Positions 1 to 8,872 are shown, counted from the first letter of the stretch. The stretch: DNA of 53,322 bases from Brevibacillus daliensis (GCF_021245735.1 NZ_JAJISB010000042.1:1-53322); one strand, 5' to 3'. Program-made: numbers and translations. Notes: generated by a model not told the origin, from the letters alone.

Positions 1-78
1 AATTACTATCGATTGCATGAAGCACTACACTACATTGTTTAATTCGGGTACCGAATTTTCAACTTTTGTTCTCTTACC

Positions 79-417
79 CTACATTTCAAATAGATAATCA
101 CGTTCTACTTTACATACACGTAATGCAAATCGACTATACCACTCTTTTTTTCCACGTTCTTGAGCGATTTGATGAGCTGCACTTGCTTTCCAAGCAGCAA
201 TATCCTCGAGTGTTTCCCAGTAAGAAACAGTAATGCCCAAATCTGAATCTCTTGCACTTTCAATACCTAAAAATCCTTTTTGTTTATTTGCTAATTCAAC
301 CATTTTGGCTGCCATTACACCATAACCATTGTCACCTTCTGTTCGCTCTGAAGCAAAAACAACTGCATAATAGGGTAATTTATATGTATTTGCTACGTTA
401 CTCATCTCTCTAACCAC
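79..417 (-). CDS. Antibiotic biosynthesis monooxygenase (ABM) domain protein, YqjZ-like
   Basis: A 112-residue protein with the ABM ferredoxin-like fold pattern. It has an N-terminal beta strand (YYAVVFASERTE), a helix (AAKMVELANKQ), then KGFLGIESARD and the SYWETLEDIAAWKAS segment typical of this family. Members are small dimeric cofactor-free oxygenases or haem-degrading enzymes. The substrate cannot be told from sequence. The length suits a single-domain member. The start is uncertain: ATG at 417 has TAAGGA very close upstream, and ATG at 405 (MSNVANT) has AGAGAG upstream. It is transcribed alone, since two tandem minus-strand terminators separate it from the gene upstream. The family call is firm; the function is unknown. 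Confidence 0.75.
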   Translation of the reverse strand: MVREMSNVANTYKLPYYAVVFASERTEGDNGYGVMAAKMVELANKQKGFLGIESARDSDLGITVSYWETLEDIAAWKASAAHQIAQERGKKEWYSRFALRVCKVERDYLFEM

Positions 418-477
418 GTTCCTTACTGCCCGATATTCGGGTGAGAATTTTATAATTATTATACCTTAATCGGAAAA

Positions 478-503
478 AGCCGACATTTTTTTAAATATCG
501 GCT
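478..503 (-). terminator. Intrinsic terminator, tandem second hairpin
   Basis: AGCCGA (478-483) pairs with TCGGCT (498-503). On the minus strand it is followed by TTTTTCC. It lies downstream of the 521-564 hairpin and backs up termination of the M42 operon before the ABM gene. Confidence 0.6.
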
Positions 504-520
504 CTTATTTTTAAATAAGA

Positions 521-564
521 AAAGGTAACACTTCATCCACTAAGAAGGGATAAGTGTTACCTTT
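521..564 (-). terminator. Intrinsic terminator of the M42 peptidase operon
   Basis: AAGGTAACACTT (522-533) pairs perfectly with AAGTGTTACCTT (552-563), giving a 12-bp stem. On the minus strand a T-rich tract follows. It sits just after the stop of the 575-1081 gene. Confidence 0.75.
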
Positions 565-574
565 TGCATTTTAC

Positions 575-1081
575 TTACTTTTTCACTTCTACAACCGAAT
601 ATGGTACATGCAACTGATTGAGATTATCGTAAAACCTCTGCTCATACTCGTGGGGTATTCGAAGCAACAAATACTGATTGAAAAAGGAAGTTACACGCTC
701 CACTTCCTCATCCTTTAACACAAAACGTTGTAATTCACTCACATCTTTCAGATTATAGAAGTAGGCATATCGATCAGGCGTTAGTTCCGCTTCGAACACT
801 CGGCTAATCACCACACCATTCGCCAGATTCTCCTTCACTGTACTTGTTGTTGCGCCAAGCTTTTGCAGGATGGTAGCTGCACGCCCTCCCAGTTTTTCAG
901 CTAGCATGTTGTCATTATACTCAACTTCCAACTTGGTTAGCAGTGGCTCTGTTGCTTGTAGCATCGCCATTAAAATCTTTTGTACAACAAGGTTAGTCGG
1001 TGCAAATTTATGATCATAAAAGTTGTATTCTAACTCTACCTGTCCATTAGATTCGTGGCGGTAAAAACGAATTGCATTCAC
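575..1081 (-). CDS. Protein of unknown function, second gene after M42 aminopeptidase
   Basis: 168 residues, and I do not recognise the family. It is soluble, with no signal peptide, membrane segment or Cys motif. It is predicted alpha/beta with charged helices, for example the 'LKDEEVERVTSFFNQYLLLRIPHEYEQRFYDNL' region, given here only as a description of residues about 120-155. The start is GTG at 1081, supported by AAGGAG about 9 bases upstream. It begins 20 bases after the stop of the M42 peptidase gene and is followed directly by a terminator, so the two probably form a two-gene operon. Any role in peptide metabolism would be guilt by association only. Confidence 0.7.
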   Translation of the reverse strand: MNAIRFYRHESNGQVELEYNFYDHKFAPTNLVVQKILMAMLQATEPLLTKLEVEYNDNMLAEKLGGRAATILQKLGATTSTVKENLANGVVISRVFEAELTPDRYAYFYNLKDVSELQRFVLKDEEVERVTSFFNQYLLLRIPHEYEQRFYDNLNQLHVPYSVVEVKK

Positions 1082-1101
1082 GTACTCTCGCTCCTTTTCC
1101 C

Positions 1102-2178
1102 TTAGCGGCGACGAGTTGCTTCCAATGTAGCCTGGTCCAGCTTTTTCACCAGAGCAAAGAGCAGTTTTTTCGCATTTTGGTAGTCATCCTCATGCATGAT
1201 CGACGCATGGCTATGGATATAGCGAGACGGAATCCCGATTACTACAGAAGGAACACCTTTTCCATGCAAATGAACTGCTCCGGCATCCGTTCCGCCTTGG
1301 CTGATAAAATATTGATATTTAATTCCTAGCTCTTCACATGTATCAATTAAGAGATCACGTAGACCTGGTTGCATGATCATGGTCCGGTCAAGGATTCGTA
1401 ACAGTAGACCGTCGCCTAATTTACCCATCCCGTCTGTAATTCCTGGGATATCTCCAGCAGGGCTTGCATCCAGGGCAATAAACATATCTGGATCAATCAT
1501 ATGTGCAGCTGTTTTTGCACCACGCAAACCTACTTCCTCTTGCACCGTAGCTCCTACGTATACCTCGTTAGGATGGTCAGGATTCTCACTTAGTTCCTTC
1601 AATAATTCTACGGACAAGGAGCAACCATAGCGGTTATCCCAAGCTTTTGCGAGGAATTTTTTCGGACTAGCCATCTGTTCAAACGGGCAGATAGGAACGA
1701 CTGGCTGGCCTGGCTTCACCCCTACATTAGCAACCTCTTCTTTGGAATCACAACCGATATCGATATACATTTTTTTTATATCCATCGGTCGATTGCGAAC
1801 CTCATCACTTAATACATGGGGAGGAATAGAACTAATTACGCCCACTACAGGACCATTATCTGTGATGATTTGAACTCGTTGAGCTAATAATACTTGGCTC
1901 CACCATCCGCCCAGTGGTTGGAAAGAGATAAAGCCTTTATCAGAGATTTGTGATACCATGAAGCCTACTTCGTCCATGTGACCTGCAACCATGATGCGTG
2001 GTCCTTTTTCATCACCACGTTTTATTCCAAAGATACTGCCCATATTATCATATACGATCTCTTCTGTGTAAGTCTCCATATATTCTTTCATAATGGAACG
2101 GACAGGACCTTCGAATCCGGGCGCTCCAGGTGCTTCGGTTAGTTTTTTCCATAAATCTAATTGAAATTGATCTGCCAT
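1102..2178 (-). CDS. M42 family metallo-aminopeptidase (YtoP/YsdC-like glutamyl aminopeptidase)
   Basis: A cytoplasmic di-metal aminopeptidase of the M42 (TET/PepA) family, which forms tetrahedral dodecamers that trim peptides released by proteases. Metal and catalytic motifs are present, numbered from my start: AGHMDEVGF (H67, D69), AWDNR (D181), QEEVG (E214 catalytic, E215 metal), ALDAS (D237) and SRYIHSH (H322). I chose ATG 2178, giving 358 residues, the usual family length. It has a GGGGGG tract about 9 bases upstream. The reading frame stays open 23 codons further up to 2247, but that segment is not family-like. The gene order with the YtfP-like gene parallels ytoP in B. subtilis. It is probably co-transcribed with the unknown gene downstream. 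Confidence 0.9.
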   Translation of the reverse strand: MADQFQLDLWKKLTEAPGAPGFEGPVRSIMKEYMETYTEEIVYDNMGSIFGIKRGDEKGPRIMVAGHMDEVGFMVSQISDKGFISFQPLGGWWSQVLLAQRVQIITDNGPVVGVISSIPPHVLSDEVRNRPMDIKKMYIDIGCDSKEEVANVGVKPGQPVVPICPFEQMASPKKFLAKAWDNRYGCSLSVELLKELSENPDHPNEVYVGATVQEEVGLRGAKTAAHMIDPDMFIALDASPAGDIPGITDGMGKLGDGLLLRILDRTMIMQPGLRDLLIDTCEELGIKYQYFISQGGTDAGAVHLHGKGVPSVVIGIPSRYIHSHASIMHEDDYQNAKKLLFALVKKLDQATLEATRRR

Positions 2179-2388
2179 TTGTAATAGCCCCCCAAATTGA
2201 TAGAGATTTGTTGTATTCTTATGTACAGGTAATCTATCCTCTTCCATTATTAATCACACGTTGCTGTTATGCAACCATCAGAGGCCGGTAACCATATGAA
2301 ATGAGACCAACATGGACATTTCCTACCTGAACGTTAAGGAACATTCCAACATGATTGATACAGATGATATAAACAAAGGGTGAACATA

Positions 2389-3666
2389 ATGATAGCTGAA
2401 AAATTCGATTGCATTGTTATAGGTGGTGGGCCATCTGGACTAATGGCCGCATATTCTGCCGCCAAGCATGGCGCAAAGGTTTGCTTATTAGAAAAAGGAG
2501 AGAAGCTAGGACGAAAGCTTATTATCTCCGGTGGTGGACGCTGTAACGTAACCAATGCAAAAGAGCTGGAGGATTTAATGAAGGAAATCCCAGGAAACAG
2601 TCGATTCCTACACAGTTCCTTTGCCCAGTTTAATAACCAGGACATTATTCATTTTTTTCAGGAGATGGGCGTAACCCTGAAGGAAGAAGATAGAGGGCGT
2701 ATGTTCCCTGTCACCGATAAAGCTATAACAGTAGTCTCCTCATTAATCACTCGGATTAAAAATGAAGGCGTAACACTACGTCTGAAATCTCCCGTTGACC
2801 ACGTTATTTACGAAGACGGGCTCTGTAAGGGTGTTCAATTACAAACAGGTGAAAAAATAATGGCAAAAGCAATTATTGTTGCAACCGGTGGCTGTTCAGT
2901 CCCACAAACAGGATCTACTGGCGATGGTTATCTTTTCGCTAAAGCCGCTGGTCATTCCATCACCGAGCTATATCCAACGGAAGTACCGCTCTTGGCAAGT
3001 GATACCTTTATTAAAGAGAAACGGTTACAAGGTTTATCTATGCGGGACGTTACGCTTACTTTATATAATCCTAAAGGAAAGCGTTTGACCACTCAGGAAG
3101 GGGATATGATTTTTACCCATTTCGGTATCTCTGGCCCTGCTGCTCTTCGCTTAGGTCATTATGTTTCTGTCGCACATCGTAAATTAGGAAAAGTACCTTT
3201 GTCACTTACAATTGATATAATGCCTGAAAAAACAGTCGACACTATTTCCCAGGAAACGTGGAAACTGTGCGAAGAACAGCCGAAAAAGTCGATTAAAAAT
3301 GCTTTGAAAGGTTATGTGCCAGAGCGCCTTCTTCCTTTGCTATTGGAAATGGTCGAGCTTGATGAAGAAACAACCTTCTCCCACCTGCAAAAGCAAAAAT
3401 GGCAGCAATTTGCTCAACTGATCAAGGCTTTTCCGTTAACGATTACAGGGACATTATCACTTGAAGAAGCATTTATTACAGGCGGTGGCGTCCATACCAA
3501 GGAAATTGATCCTAAAACCATGCAATCCAAAATGACACAAGGACTATATTTCTCTGGAGAGGTTATGGATGTTCACGCCCATACGGGAGGATATAACATT
3601 ACCATAGCGTTTTCCTCCGGATATGTTGCGGGTAGTCATGCGGCAGTTTATGCGCTGGAACATTAA
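2389..3666 (+). CDS. FAD-dependent oxidoreductase of the HI0933/YhiN family (YtfP-like)
   Basis: A 425-residue flavoprotein. A Rossmann dinucleotide-binding motif opens it (CIVIGGGPSGLMAAYSA, residues about 8-24), followed by the acidic end of beta2 (LLEKGEKLGRK) and the family signature ISGGGRCNVTN. GGVHTKEIDPKTMQS and GEVMDVHAHTGGYN near the C-terminus are also characteristic. It belongs to the HI0933-like family, for which no reaction is firmly established. ATG 2389 is preferred over an in-frame GTG at 2380, because AAAGGGTG sits about 6 bases before 2389. It is divergent from the M42 gene and equivalent to ytfP in B. subtilis gene order. Confidence 0.9.
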   Translation: MIAEKFDCIVIGGGPSGLMAAYSAAKHGAKVCLLEKGEKLGRKLIISGGGRCNVTNAKELEDLMKEIPGNSRFLHSSFAQFNNQDIIHFFQEMGVTLKEEDRGRMFPVTDKAITVVSSLITRIKNEGVTLRLKSPVDHVIYEDGLCKGVQLQTGEKIMAKAIIVATGGCSVPQTGSTGDGYLFAKAAGHSITELYPTEVPLLASDTFIKEKRLQGLSMRDVTLTLYNPKGKRLTTQEGDMIFTHFGISGPAALRLGHYVSVAHRKLGKVPLSLTIDIMPEKTVDTISQETWKLCEEQPKKSIKNALKGYVPERLLPLLLEMVELDEETTFSHLQKQKWQQFAQLIKAFPLTITGTLSLEEAFITGGGVHTKEIDPKTMQSKMTQGLYFSGEVMDVHAHTGGYNITIAFSSGYVAGSHAAVYALEH

Positions 3667-3734
3667 TATTTTGATGATTTGTGAATAATTTATGTGCTTC
3701 AACGAAAAAGTTGATTTTTTTTACGTTTAGATGT

Positions 3735-3766
3735 TTAACACCTATCTGTTTTGGGGAATATATAAT
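3735..3766 (+). promoter_or_regulatory. Candidate promoter of a small RNA
   Basis: TTAACA (3735-3740) is followed after 18 bases by TATATA (3759-3764), overlapping TATAAT (3761-3766). No credible reading frame follows, but a strong terminator does, at 3871-3899. Confidence 0.4.
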
Positions 3767-3769
3767 TAA

Positions 3770-3899
3770 TTGCTCTTCCTCCCAGAAGAGCGTCTCAGAA
3801 CCCTACTCCCCCTAAAAGTAGTTGGTTACTGATTCTCACACCTCTACTCCCTTTATCTTTATTTTCTTGGGCGCCGTTCGTTTGGCGCTATTTTTTTTT
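3770..3899 (+). ncRNA. Candidate ~130-nt small RNA with C-rich loops
   Basis: The stretch lies between a promoter-like sequence and a strong terminator, with no open frame. It starts with a perfect 7-bp hairpin, GCTCTTC (3772-3778) with GAAGAGC (3785-3791), whose loop is CTCCCA. A second hairpin pairs CTAC with GTAG around a TCCCCCT loop (about 3803-3822). A third CTCCC tract follows near 3846-3852. C-rich exposed loops that can pair with Shine-Dalgarno sequences are a known hallmark of several Firmicute trans-acting sRNAs. I do not recognise this as a named RNA. It could also be just the 3' UTR of the flavoprotein gene. Confidence 0.35.
3871..3899 (+). terminator. Strong intrinsic terminator
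   Basis: GCGCC (3871-3875) pairs with GGCGC (3884-3888), followed by TA and nine T residues. It ends the candidate sRNA and/or the flavoprotein transcript. Confidence 0.8.
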
Positions 3900-4003
3900 G
3901 CTTTCAGCTAGATTTTTGCTCGTATTCCTTACGACATATAAATCATTTTGAAATCGTAAGAACCTTAACACATAAGAAAAACAAGATCGTTTTCTTCCTG
4001 CAA

Positions 4004-4477
4004 TAGTGGAGAAAACCAGCTTCTCTTTTCACATATCGCTAAAAGTCTTCGCCCCACAAGGGGTTAGACTGTCCGCTCCGCAATATTCATCGGGGAAGCT
4101 CAAAACGATGTCTTCACTGTAAGACTTGCTGGATTTCGCTTCTTTTTCCCGATGAATAATGCTCCGCTGGGTCGGGCTTCGCCAAGACGCTCCGTGTGAA
4201 AAGAGAAGCTGGTTTTTCATGCTGTTGTGATTGTTCGTGTTTTTCCACTGAAGCTGTTTGCAGAAGAAGCACATTTTTTGTCCAGAACTATTTAAGGTCC
4301 TACCTAGCTACACAGTAAAGAGTGCGGGTAAAAAAGTGCAACCCATGAGACACTGCGTAGCATGTGCGACTTTTTACACTTTCCGCACTCTTTGCTGTGT
4401 AGCGGACAGTCCAGGCTTCCTCGCAGGGCCTTAACGAGTTTGCAGTCAAAAAATGTGCTTCTTCTGCCTGCCCACTA
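4004..4477. repeat. Two-module palindromic repeat, copy 1
   Basis: Full-length copy of about 474 bp. Module A is 4012-4216, bounded by a perfect 21-bp inverted repeat (core CCAGCTTCTCTTTTCAC / GTGAAAAGAGAAGCTGG). Module B is 4260-4467, bounded by another perfect 21-bp inverted repeat (core GCAGAAGAAGCACATTTTTT / AAAAAATGTGCTTCTTCTGC). A 43-bp spacer separates them. Nested stems are present in each: GCAATATTCATCGGG with CCCGATGAATAATGC in A, and CTACACAGTAAAGAGTGCGG with CCGCACTCTTTGCTGTGTAG in B. The outer ends TAGTGG / CCACTA are inverted. No transposase is encoded. It fills the gap between the sRNA candidate and the TPM operon terminator. Confidence 0.9.
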
Positions 4478-4529
4478 CAGTAGTCTAATAGGTCTTTCAC
4501 ACCTGAAACTTATATACTTTCTGATACAG

Positions 4530-4606
4530 TAAAAAATCCCCTCCAGTCAACAGTAATGATTTCATTGATAACATGAAGTCTTTTTTACTGTCTACTGTAA
4601 GGGGAT
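4530..4606 (-). terminator. Terminator of the TPM-domain operon
   Basis: A long imperfect hairpin. ATCCCCT (4536-4542) with AGGGGAT (4600-4606) closes an inner ACAGTA/TACTGT pairing. On the minus strand a run of six T follows (complement of 4531-4536). Confidence 0.65.
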
Positions 4607-4658
4607 CTTAGCATCATTGATGGAATTCCACGCTAGTTATTTATGAAATGATCATAAG

Positions 4659-4856
4659 TTACATTCGAATCAGCAAGAAGCAACCAATGATTGTCATAGA
4701 CATTCCTAAGAGATAAAACGTTTTAGCACGTTTGTCTACACGTTTTTGGTCCCCGCCGAAAAAAGCGGATAATCGTCTTTGCCATCGCTTCGTTTTTGGC
4801 TGGTAGGCAACCAGTAACCCAGCAGCAATGAGAAAATACGGCATGGCACTACTCAT
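4659..4856 (-). CDS. Small two-helix membrane protein
   Basis: 65 residues with two hydrophobic segments: MPYFLIAAGLLVAYQP (about 5-20) and FYLLGMSMTIIGCFLLIRM (about 47-65). The loop between them is very basic (KTKRWQRRLSAFFGGDQKR), which predicts a cytoplasmic loop with both termini outside. I recognise no family. It starts 3 bases after the stop of the TPM-domain gene, so the two are translationally close and likely work at the same membrane site. ATG 4856 is taken as the start; ATG 4844 is possible but has no visible ribosome binding site. Confidence 0.65.
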   Translation of the reverse strand: MSSAMPYFLIAAGLLVAYQPKTKRWQRRLSAFFGGDQKRVDKRAKTFYLLGMSMTIIGCFLLIRM

Positions 4857-4859
4857 TAA

Positions 4860-7211
4860 TTACCTAGCCCCTTTTTTCTTTTTACGAAGCATCCAGCTAT
4901 TTGCATCTTCATCCTTTTCGCCCTCAATGATTAAACGTGCTTCCTCAGCCAGCTGAAACGCTTCCGTAAAATACAATTGTCGGAAGGCATGCTCTGCTTT
5001 TGATAACAGTTCATTTACCTGGCGATTTAAACGTCGGTAGCGATTCGTATACTGAATAGCTCCCTCAGCAGATTGACATGCGGCAATTGTGTTATCAGCC
5101 AGATAATTCGTTTCGACTAATTGTTCGGCTGCTTGCTCGACATAATAGATGACCTCTTGGAAATCATAGCGATATGACTCCATGCGTATCTGAATTTGAC
5201 CGAGCAACCCAACAACGGTATCGAATTTGGTTTTTAATTCTTCCGGAATTCCAGGCAGATAGCTTCGTTTTATTTTTTGACGAATGACGATCAGTTCACC
5301 CGAAATTCTTTCCATCTCATCTAAAATATCATCCTCATCATGGATCGTTATGGCAGGCTCCACGACAACTTGTTGTTTAGAATCGTTAAATGGCTTCGGT
5401 ATTTTCGGAATGACCAGCTCGTATTCGGTATCATCCGCTTTTCGATAAGCAGGTTCGGCTGTCGCTTTAAAACTTGTTTCATGGACAGTCTCTTGCTTTT
5501 GAACCTCTTCAGTAGGCTTAGTGACTGTCTCAGGAATAGTTTCTGCTATCGATGCAGCTGCCTCTGTTGCTGAAAGAGTCGCCTCTTTAAAGCTAACAAC
5601 ATGCGGTTCCTTATCAACCCTTTGCTCAAATATAGATTCTGCATCTTGCTCTATCTCTTCTATTTCAGTTTGAGGAATCTGAGTTTCTTCACTATCCTGC
5701 TCTATATCAGTAGCTTCTTCCGGTTCATTAGCTTTTTGCATAGCTTTCACGGCATCTTCCAGCAACTGATAAATGGCTTCTACCTTAGTCATGAATGCTT
5801 TCACATGATTCTGTAGGGCAGCCACATCTCCCTCTTCCAATGCATTTCCTGAAGCTGTTACGGTTTGTTTTACCTGCAACAGCTCTTCATCCAATTTGGT
5901 TGGACATAAATCATACTGCCCACCAAGTGCTGCTTCTACATCTTTTTCTAACTGGTGCAACTCATCCTTCATATCTTTTCGAACTAGGTTAACGTAATCA
6001 GGTATCTTCTCCAGCAACTCCTGTAATTCTTTAAGGATAGATTGTGCCTCATGGGATAGTTCTGCTGCTTTCACATTGTCACCATCCGCTGTTGCTTCCT
6101 TAATCGTCTGCTTCATGGTAGAGACCTTGTCCAGTTCCACCTTCAGATCATGGAAGGATAGTCCGTATGTAAGACGAATCTCTGTTAATTTGTGCTCCAT
6201 TTGTTCTAGCTGCTTGTCTATCTCCGGAATAACTTCTTTAGGTTCGTTCTTAGCTTGAACAATTTTTGTCGTATCATTTTTTAAGGTAGCCAATTCTGCT
6301 TCGATTTCTGTCAGCATATCTTTGCATTCTTCGATCAAATTAAGTGAGGTCCCAAAGCGGAAACGATCACACGCCTCATCTGCCTCAATAATAACCATTT
6401 CTGCTTCAACGATTCGTGTATTAATCAATTTTTCTTTACGAGTAATTAACTCTTCGTAGCGTTCAACTGTGACACCTGTAGCACGTCGCATGTTTTTTTC
6501 CAAATCAATGGTGGTGATTTTTTCAAGTAAATCATCTTTCCAGTCTTCAACCTCATCAATGTTAGTCATGATACTGCGACGTCGCATCGTTAAAAAGGCT
6601 AGATAAATCAGACCAGCTCCAAGAATAATCACAATTAGATAAGCCCACCACGGCAATAAGGAAAGAAGAGATTCATCCTGAGGCTCTGCTTTTGCTTTAT
6701 CCGCTTTATCTGCTCCTGTTGCCTGAACAGGGGCAGGGGCAGGATTTTTACTTACCTCGGTTTGAACTTCCTTGGCAAATTGCGCAATACCTTGATCATA
6801 CTTATTGGAAGTTTTCCATGGATCAAAATAAGAAGTGATTTTACTGTCAAACAACTCCTGATTGGCCCCACGAGACGTTAATGCTGTTCCGGCAAATACG
6901 CCCAGATCTTTTTTACCAACGTCTAGAACCATCAAGAGAGTATCATCGCTCATTTCATACTCCTCAAAAAGTTTTTGAGCATATTCATCGGGAGTAGTTG
7001 CTTCCGGCTCTGTACTTGGTACCGTTACCACTTTAAAAGAACCTGGGATACTTTTTAACGTTTCCGTCAGATTGGTACTATCTTCTTTCTTAAATATTTT
7101 CGCATGATCCTGTACAATGTCTTTTGTTTTTTCTGGAAATGCAGTTGCCATTGCTACATTTGAAAAGCAAAGCATACTGGCAAGACAGACTAACAGTAGC
7201 CTCTTTTTCAC
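4860..7211 (-). CDS. TPM-domain membrane protein with long cytoplasmic coiled coil
   Basis: 783 residues. A signal peptide (MKKRLLLVCLASMLCFSNVA) precedes an extracellular TPM domain (about 25-155), a Pro/Ala-rich linker, one transmembrane helix (about 185-207, LPWWAYLIVIILGAGLIYL) with a following MRRR stop-transfer, and a cytoplasmic coiled coil of over 550 residues. The coiled coil is split by an acidic low-complexity stretch around 505-590. TPM domains occur in membrane-quality-control and photosystem proteins, and some are phosphatases. The transmembrane-plus-coiled-coil half resembles the layout of EzrA, a negative regulator of FtsZ rings; that is an analogy, not demonstrated homology. 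The start is GTG 7211, with AAAGGGGTG about 8 bases upstream. It is followed by a small membrane protein gene. Confidence 0.8.
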   Translation of the reverse strand: MKKRLLLVCLASMLCFSNVAMATAFPEKTKDIVQDHAKIFKKEDSTNLTETLKSIPGSFKVVTVPSTEPEATTPDEYAQKLFEEYEMSDDTLLMVLDVGKKDLGVFAGTALTSRGANQELFDSKITSYFDPWKTSNKYDQGIAQFAKEVQTEVSKNPAPAPVQATGADKADKAKAEPQDESLLSLLPWWAYLIVIILGAGLIYLAFLTMRRRSIMTNIDEVEDWKDDLLEKITTIDLEKNMRRATGVTVERYEELITRKEKLINTRIVEAEMVIIEADEACDRFRFGTSLNLIEECKDMLTEIEAELATLKNDTTKIVQAKNEPKEVIPEIDKQLEQMEHKLTEIRLTYGLSFHDLKVELDKVSTMKQTIKEATADGDNVKAAELSHEAQSILKELQELLEKIPDYVNLVRKDMKDELHQLEKDVEAALGGQYDLCPTKLDEELLQVKQTVTASGNALEEGDVAALQNHVKAFMTKVEAIYQLLEDAVKAMQKANEPEEATDIEQDSEETQIPQTEIEEIEQDAESIFEQRVDKEPHVVSFKEATLSATEAAASIAETIPETVTKPTEEVQKQETVHETSFKATAEPAYRKADDTEYELVIPKIPKPFNDSKQQVVVEPAITIHDEDDILDEMERISGELIVIRQKIKRSYLPGIPEELKTKFDTVVGLLGQIQIRMESYRYDFQEVIYYVEQAAEQLVETNYLADNTIAACQSAEGAIQYTNRYRRLNRQVNELLSKAEHAFRQLYFTEAFQLAEEARLIIEGEKDEDANSWMLRKKKKGAR

Positions 7212-7342
7212 GGTTCGACCACCCCTTTACCATGTTCGATTTCGTTTGCGTTGTTATGTAATATATCGAGGTTCTTTTCGAATAAGCTGTTCGCTCATTC
7301 ATGTATGTTTTTACAAGCTATCAACATGTCCTATTCTAAGTG

Positions 7343-7957
7343 TCACACATTTTGATTATGCAAAAATGAATGTAAGAATTGAACAGCTGACGTAACTAGC
7401 CATTCACAAAAATCAGCAGAGCCTGGTTCCAGATAGTAGACTTCTCTCACTACCTGTGGATTCAGGTATGGGTAGGCGAGCAGGCTTGTCAGATTTAATA
7501 ACAGTGCATCTACCGGAACTGCTCTGAACTCTCCGTTACGTATTCCTTTTTCGATGACAGAAGCAAAGCTATGCTTCACCTGGTGTATGTATACAGTCAT
7601 TACTTCGCGTGCTAGCATCGTTTCCACACTTAATTCTCGCTCGATTAACCTGGTCACAGCTGCATGCTCGTGTTGATAATGTGCATATACACTCACCATC
7701 TCTTCTAATTCTTCCAAACAACTAGTGAGCTTTTCCTCACTAACGCGCTCGTGCATGGAGTGGAAAAACTGATCGTAGTAACTACTGATCAGCTTTTCCA
7801 ATACCCCTTGCTTTCCTTGGAAGTGATAGGAAATTAATGCAACGTTTACGTTCGCCCTCTCAGCAATCTGACGAACAGATGTGCCATTGTAACCTTGAGA
7901 ATGAAACAGCTCCGATGCTGCCTGTAAGATTCTTTCCTTCGTTTGTTCATTTTTCAT
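7343..7957 (-). CDS. TetR/AcrR family regulator (YttP-like)
   Basis: 204 residues. The N-terminal helix-turn-helix (about 7-52) reads RILQAASELFHSQGYNG, then TSVRQIAERANVNVALISYHF, a classic TetR recognition region. The ligand-binding half is all helical and its effector is unknown. The ATG overlaps the stop of the upstream TVP38 gene by one base (TGATG), and AAAGGA lies within that gene, so the two are translationally coupled. It probably regulates its own operon. The position near YtfP- and YtrP-like genes matches yttP in B. subtilis. Confidence 0.9.
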   Translation of the reverse strand: MKNEQTKERILQAASELFHSQGYNGTSVRQIAERANVNVALISYHFQGKQGVLEKLISSYYDQFFHSMHERVSEEKLTSCLEELEEMVSVYAHYQHEHAAVTRLIERELSVETMLAREVMTVYIHQVKHSFASVIEKGIRNGEFRAVPVDALLLNLTSLLAYPYLNPQVVREVYYLEPGSADFCEWLVTSAVQFLHSFLHNQNV

Positions 7958-8700
7958 CAGAAATCATCCTTTGAGTTTTCCTGACCATGAATAGGGGAGG
8001 AAAAGGATGTTTGTGTATGTGGAGAGATACCAGCAGGTACAGCTGTGACGCGTTGTTCAGCACGTTTTCCTAGTGCTGATCCTGCCCACATTAACAGTCC
8101 CAACAATGCCATTACGAGCACAAAACGAAGCTTATGGTCATGGAAATTAAGCAGGTCATGTCCCATAATAGCTTCAAGGATCGTAATGGGGAGCTTTCCA
8201 AGCAATGTAGCAACGAAGAAATGAGTGATGTTTATCCTTGATAATCCCGCAGCAGAGTTGATTATACCTGATGGAATAATCGGAATTAATCTTGCCATCA
8301 AAATTATTCGAAATCCGCTCCGTTCTGCTTGTGCATTCAGCTTAGAGAAAAACGGAGAACTTCCCACCTTTTTTTGAGCATAGTCATGGGCGATATAACG
8401 ACTAAGATAAAAACTGAGAACCGCCCCCATTACAGCAGATAACCAGGTTAGTACAAATCCACCGATACTGCCAAATATCACTACGTTAACTCCAGCTATT
8501 AAAAAATAGGGCACAAATGGAAAAAATGTTTGCAGGATTGTGATCATGATACTTACTACTATTGTCCAGAACCCGAATTCCTGTATATACTGCGCAATTC
8601 GATTCAAGTCACCGGTACCAAGGACACTGCCTAACTCCGTTTGAGTAAGCAATGCCACAACCAGCAGGAGAATCGCTAGCGGAAGAATCATTTTTTTCAT
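7957..8700 (-). CDS. TVP38/TMEM64 (DedA-like VTT domain) membrane protein
   Basis: 247 residues. An N-terminal transmembrane helix (MILPLAILLLVVALLTQ) precedes a VTT/SNARE-associated domain with FFPFVPYFLIAGVNVVIFG, a GGFVLTWLSAVMGAVLSFYLSRYIA segment and the signature FRIILMARLIPIIPSGIINSAAG. The family overlaps functionally with DedA proteins and is implicated in lipid (scramblase-type) transport; the substrate here is not known. ATG 8700 is chosen because AGGAGG lies 7 bases upstream. The open frame reaches 8775 but has no ribosome site there. It is coupled to the TetR gene downstream. The polar C-terminal tail is predicted cytoplasmic. Confidence 0.85.
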   Translation of the reverse strand: MKKMILPLAILLLVVALLTQTELGSVLGTGDLNRIAQYIQEFGFWTIVVSIMITILQTFFPFVPYFLIAGVNVVIFGSIGGFVLTWLSAVMGAVLSFYLSRYIAHDYAQKKVGSSPFFSKLNAQAERSGFRIILMARLIPIIPSGIINSAAGLSRINITHFFVATLLGKLPITILEAIMGHDLLNFHDHKLRFVLVMALLGLLMWAGSALGKRAEQRVTAVPAGISPHTQTSFSSPIHGQENSKDDF

Positions 8701-8872
8701 CCGCAACCTCCTAAATATAGTGGGAACTAATTCATAATTATAGTACAGAATGCCCAGCAAAAAAAGCCAATCCACCCGTTATTTCGACAAACATTTCTTC
8801 CCATGCCCTTTTCTTTTTCAACCATCTTTAGATCTACTCTGTTTTAATTTTCACATAACTCCCTGAAAAGAA

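Noticed and set aside
41-57. AATTCGG-GTA-CCGAATT hairpin at the left edge
   Set aside because: It is a perfect 7-bp palindrome but has no T run on the minus strand after the ABM gene, so I could not call it a terminator.
4029-4500. Open frames inside repeat copy 1 (and matching ones in copies 2 to 4) that share the peptide MKNQLLFSHGASW
   Set aside because: The shared peptides arise from the repeat's palindromic arms. The frames differ between copies, break in places, and lack ribosome sites. They are not genes.
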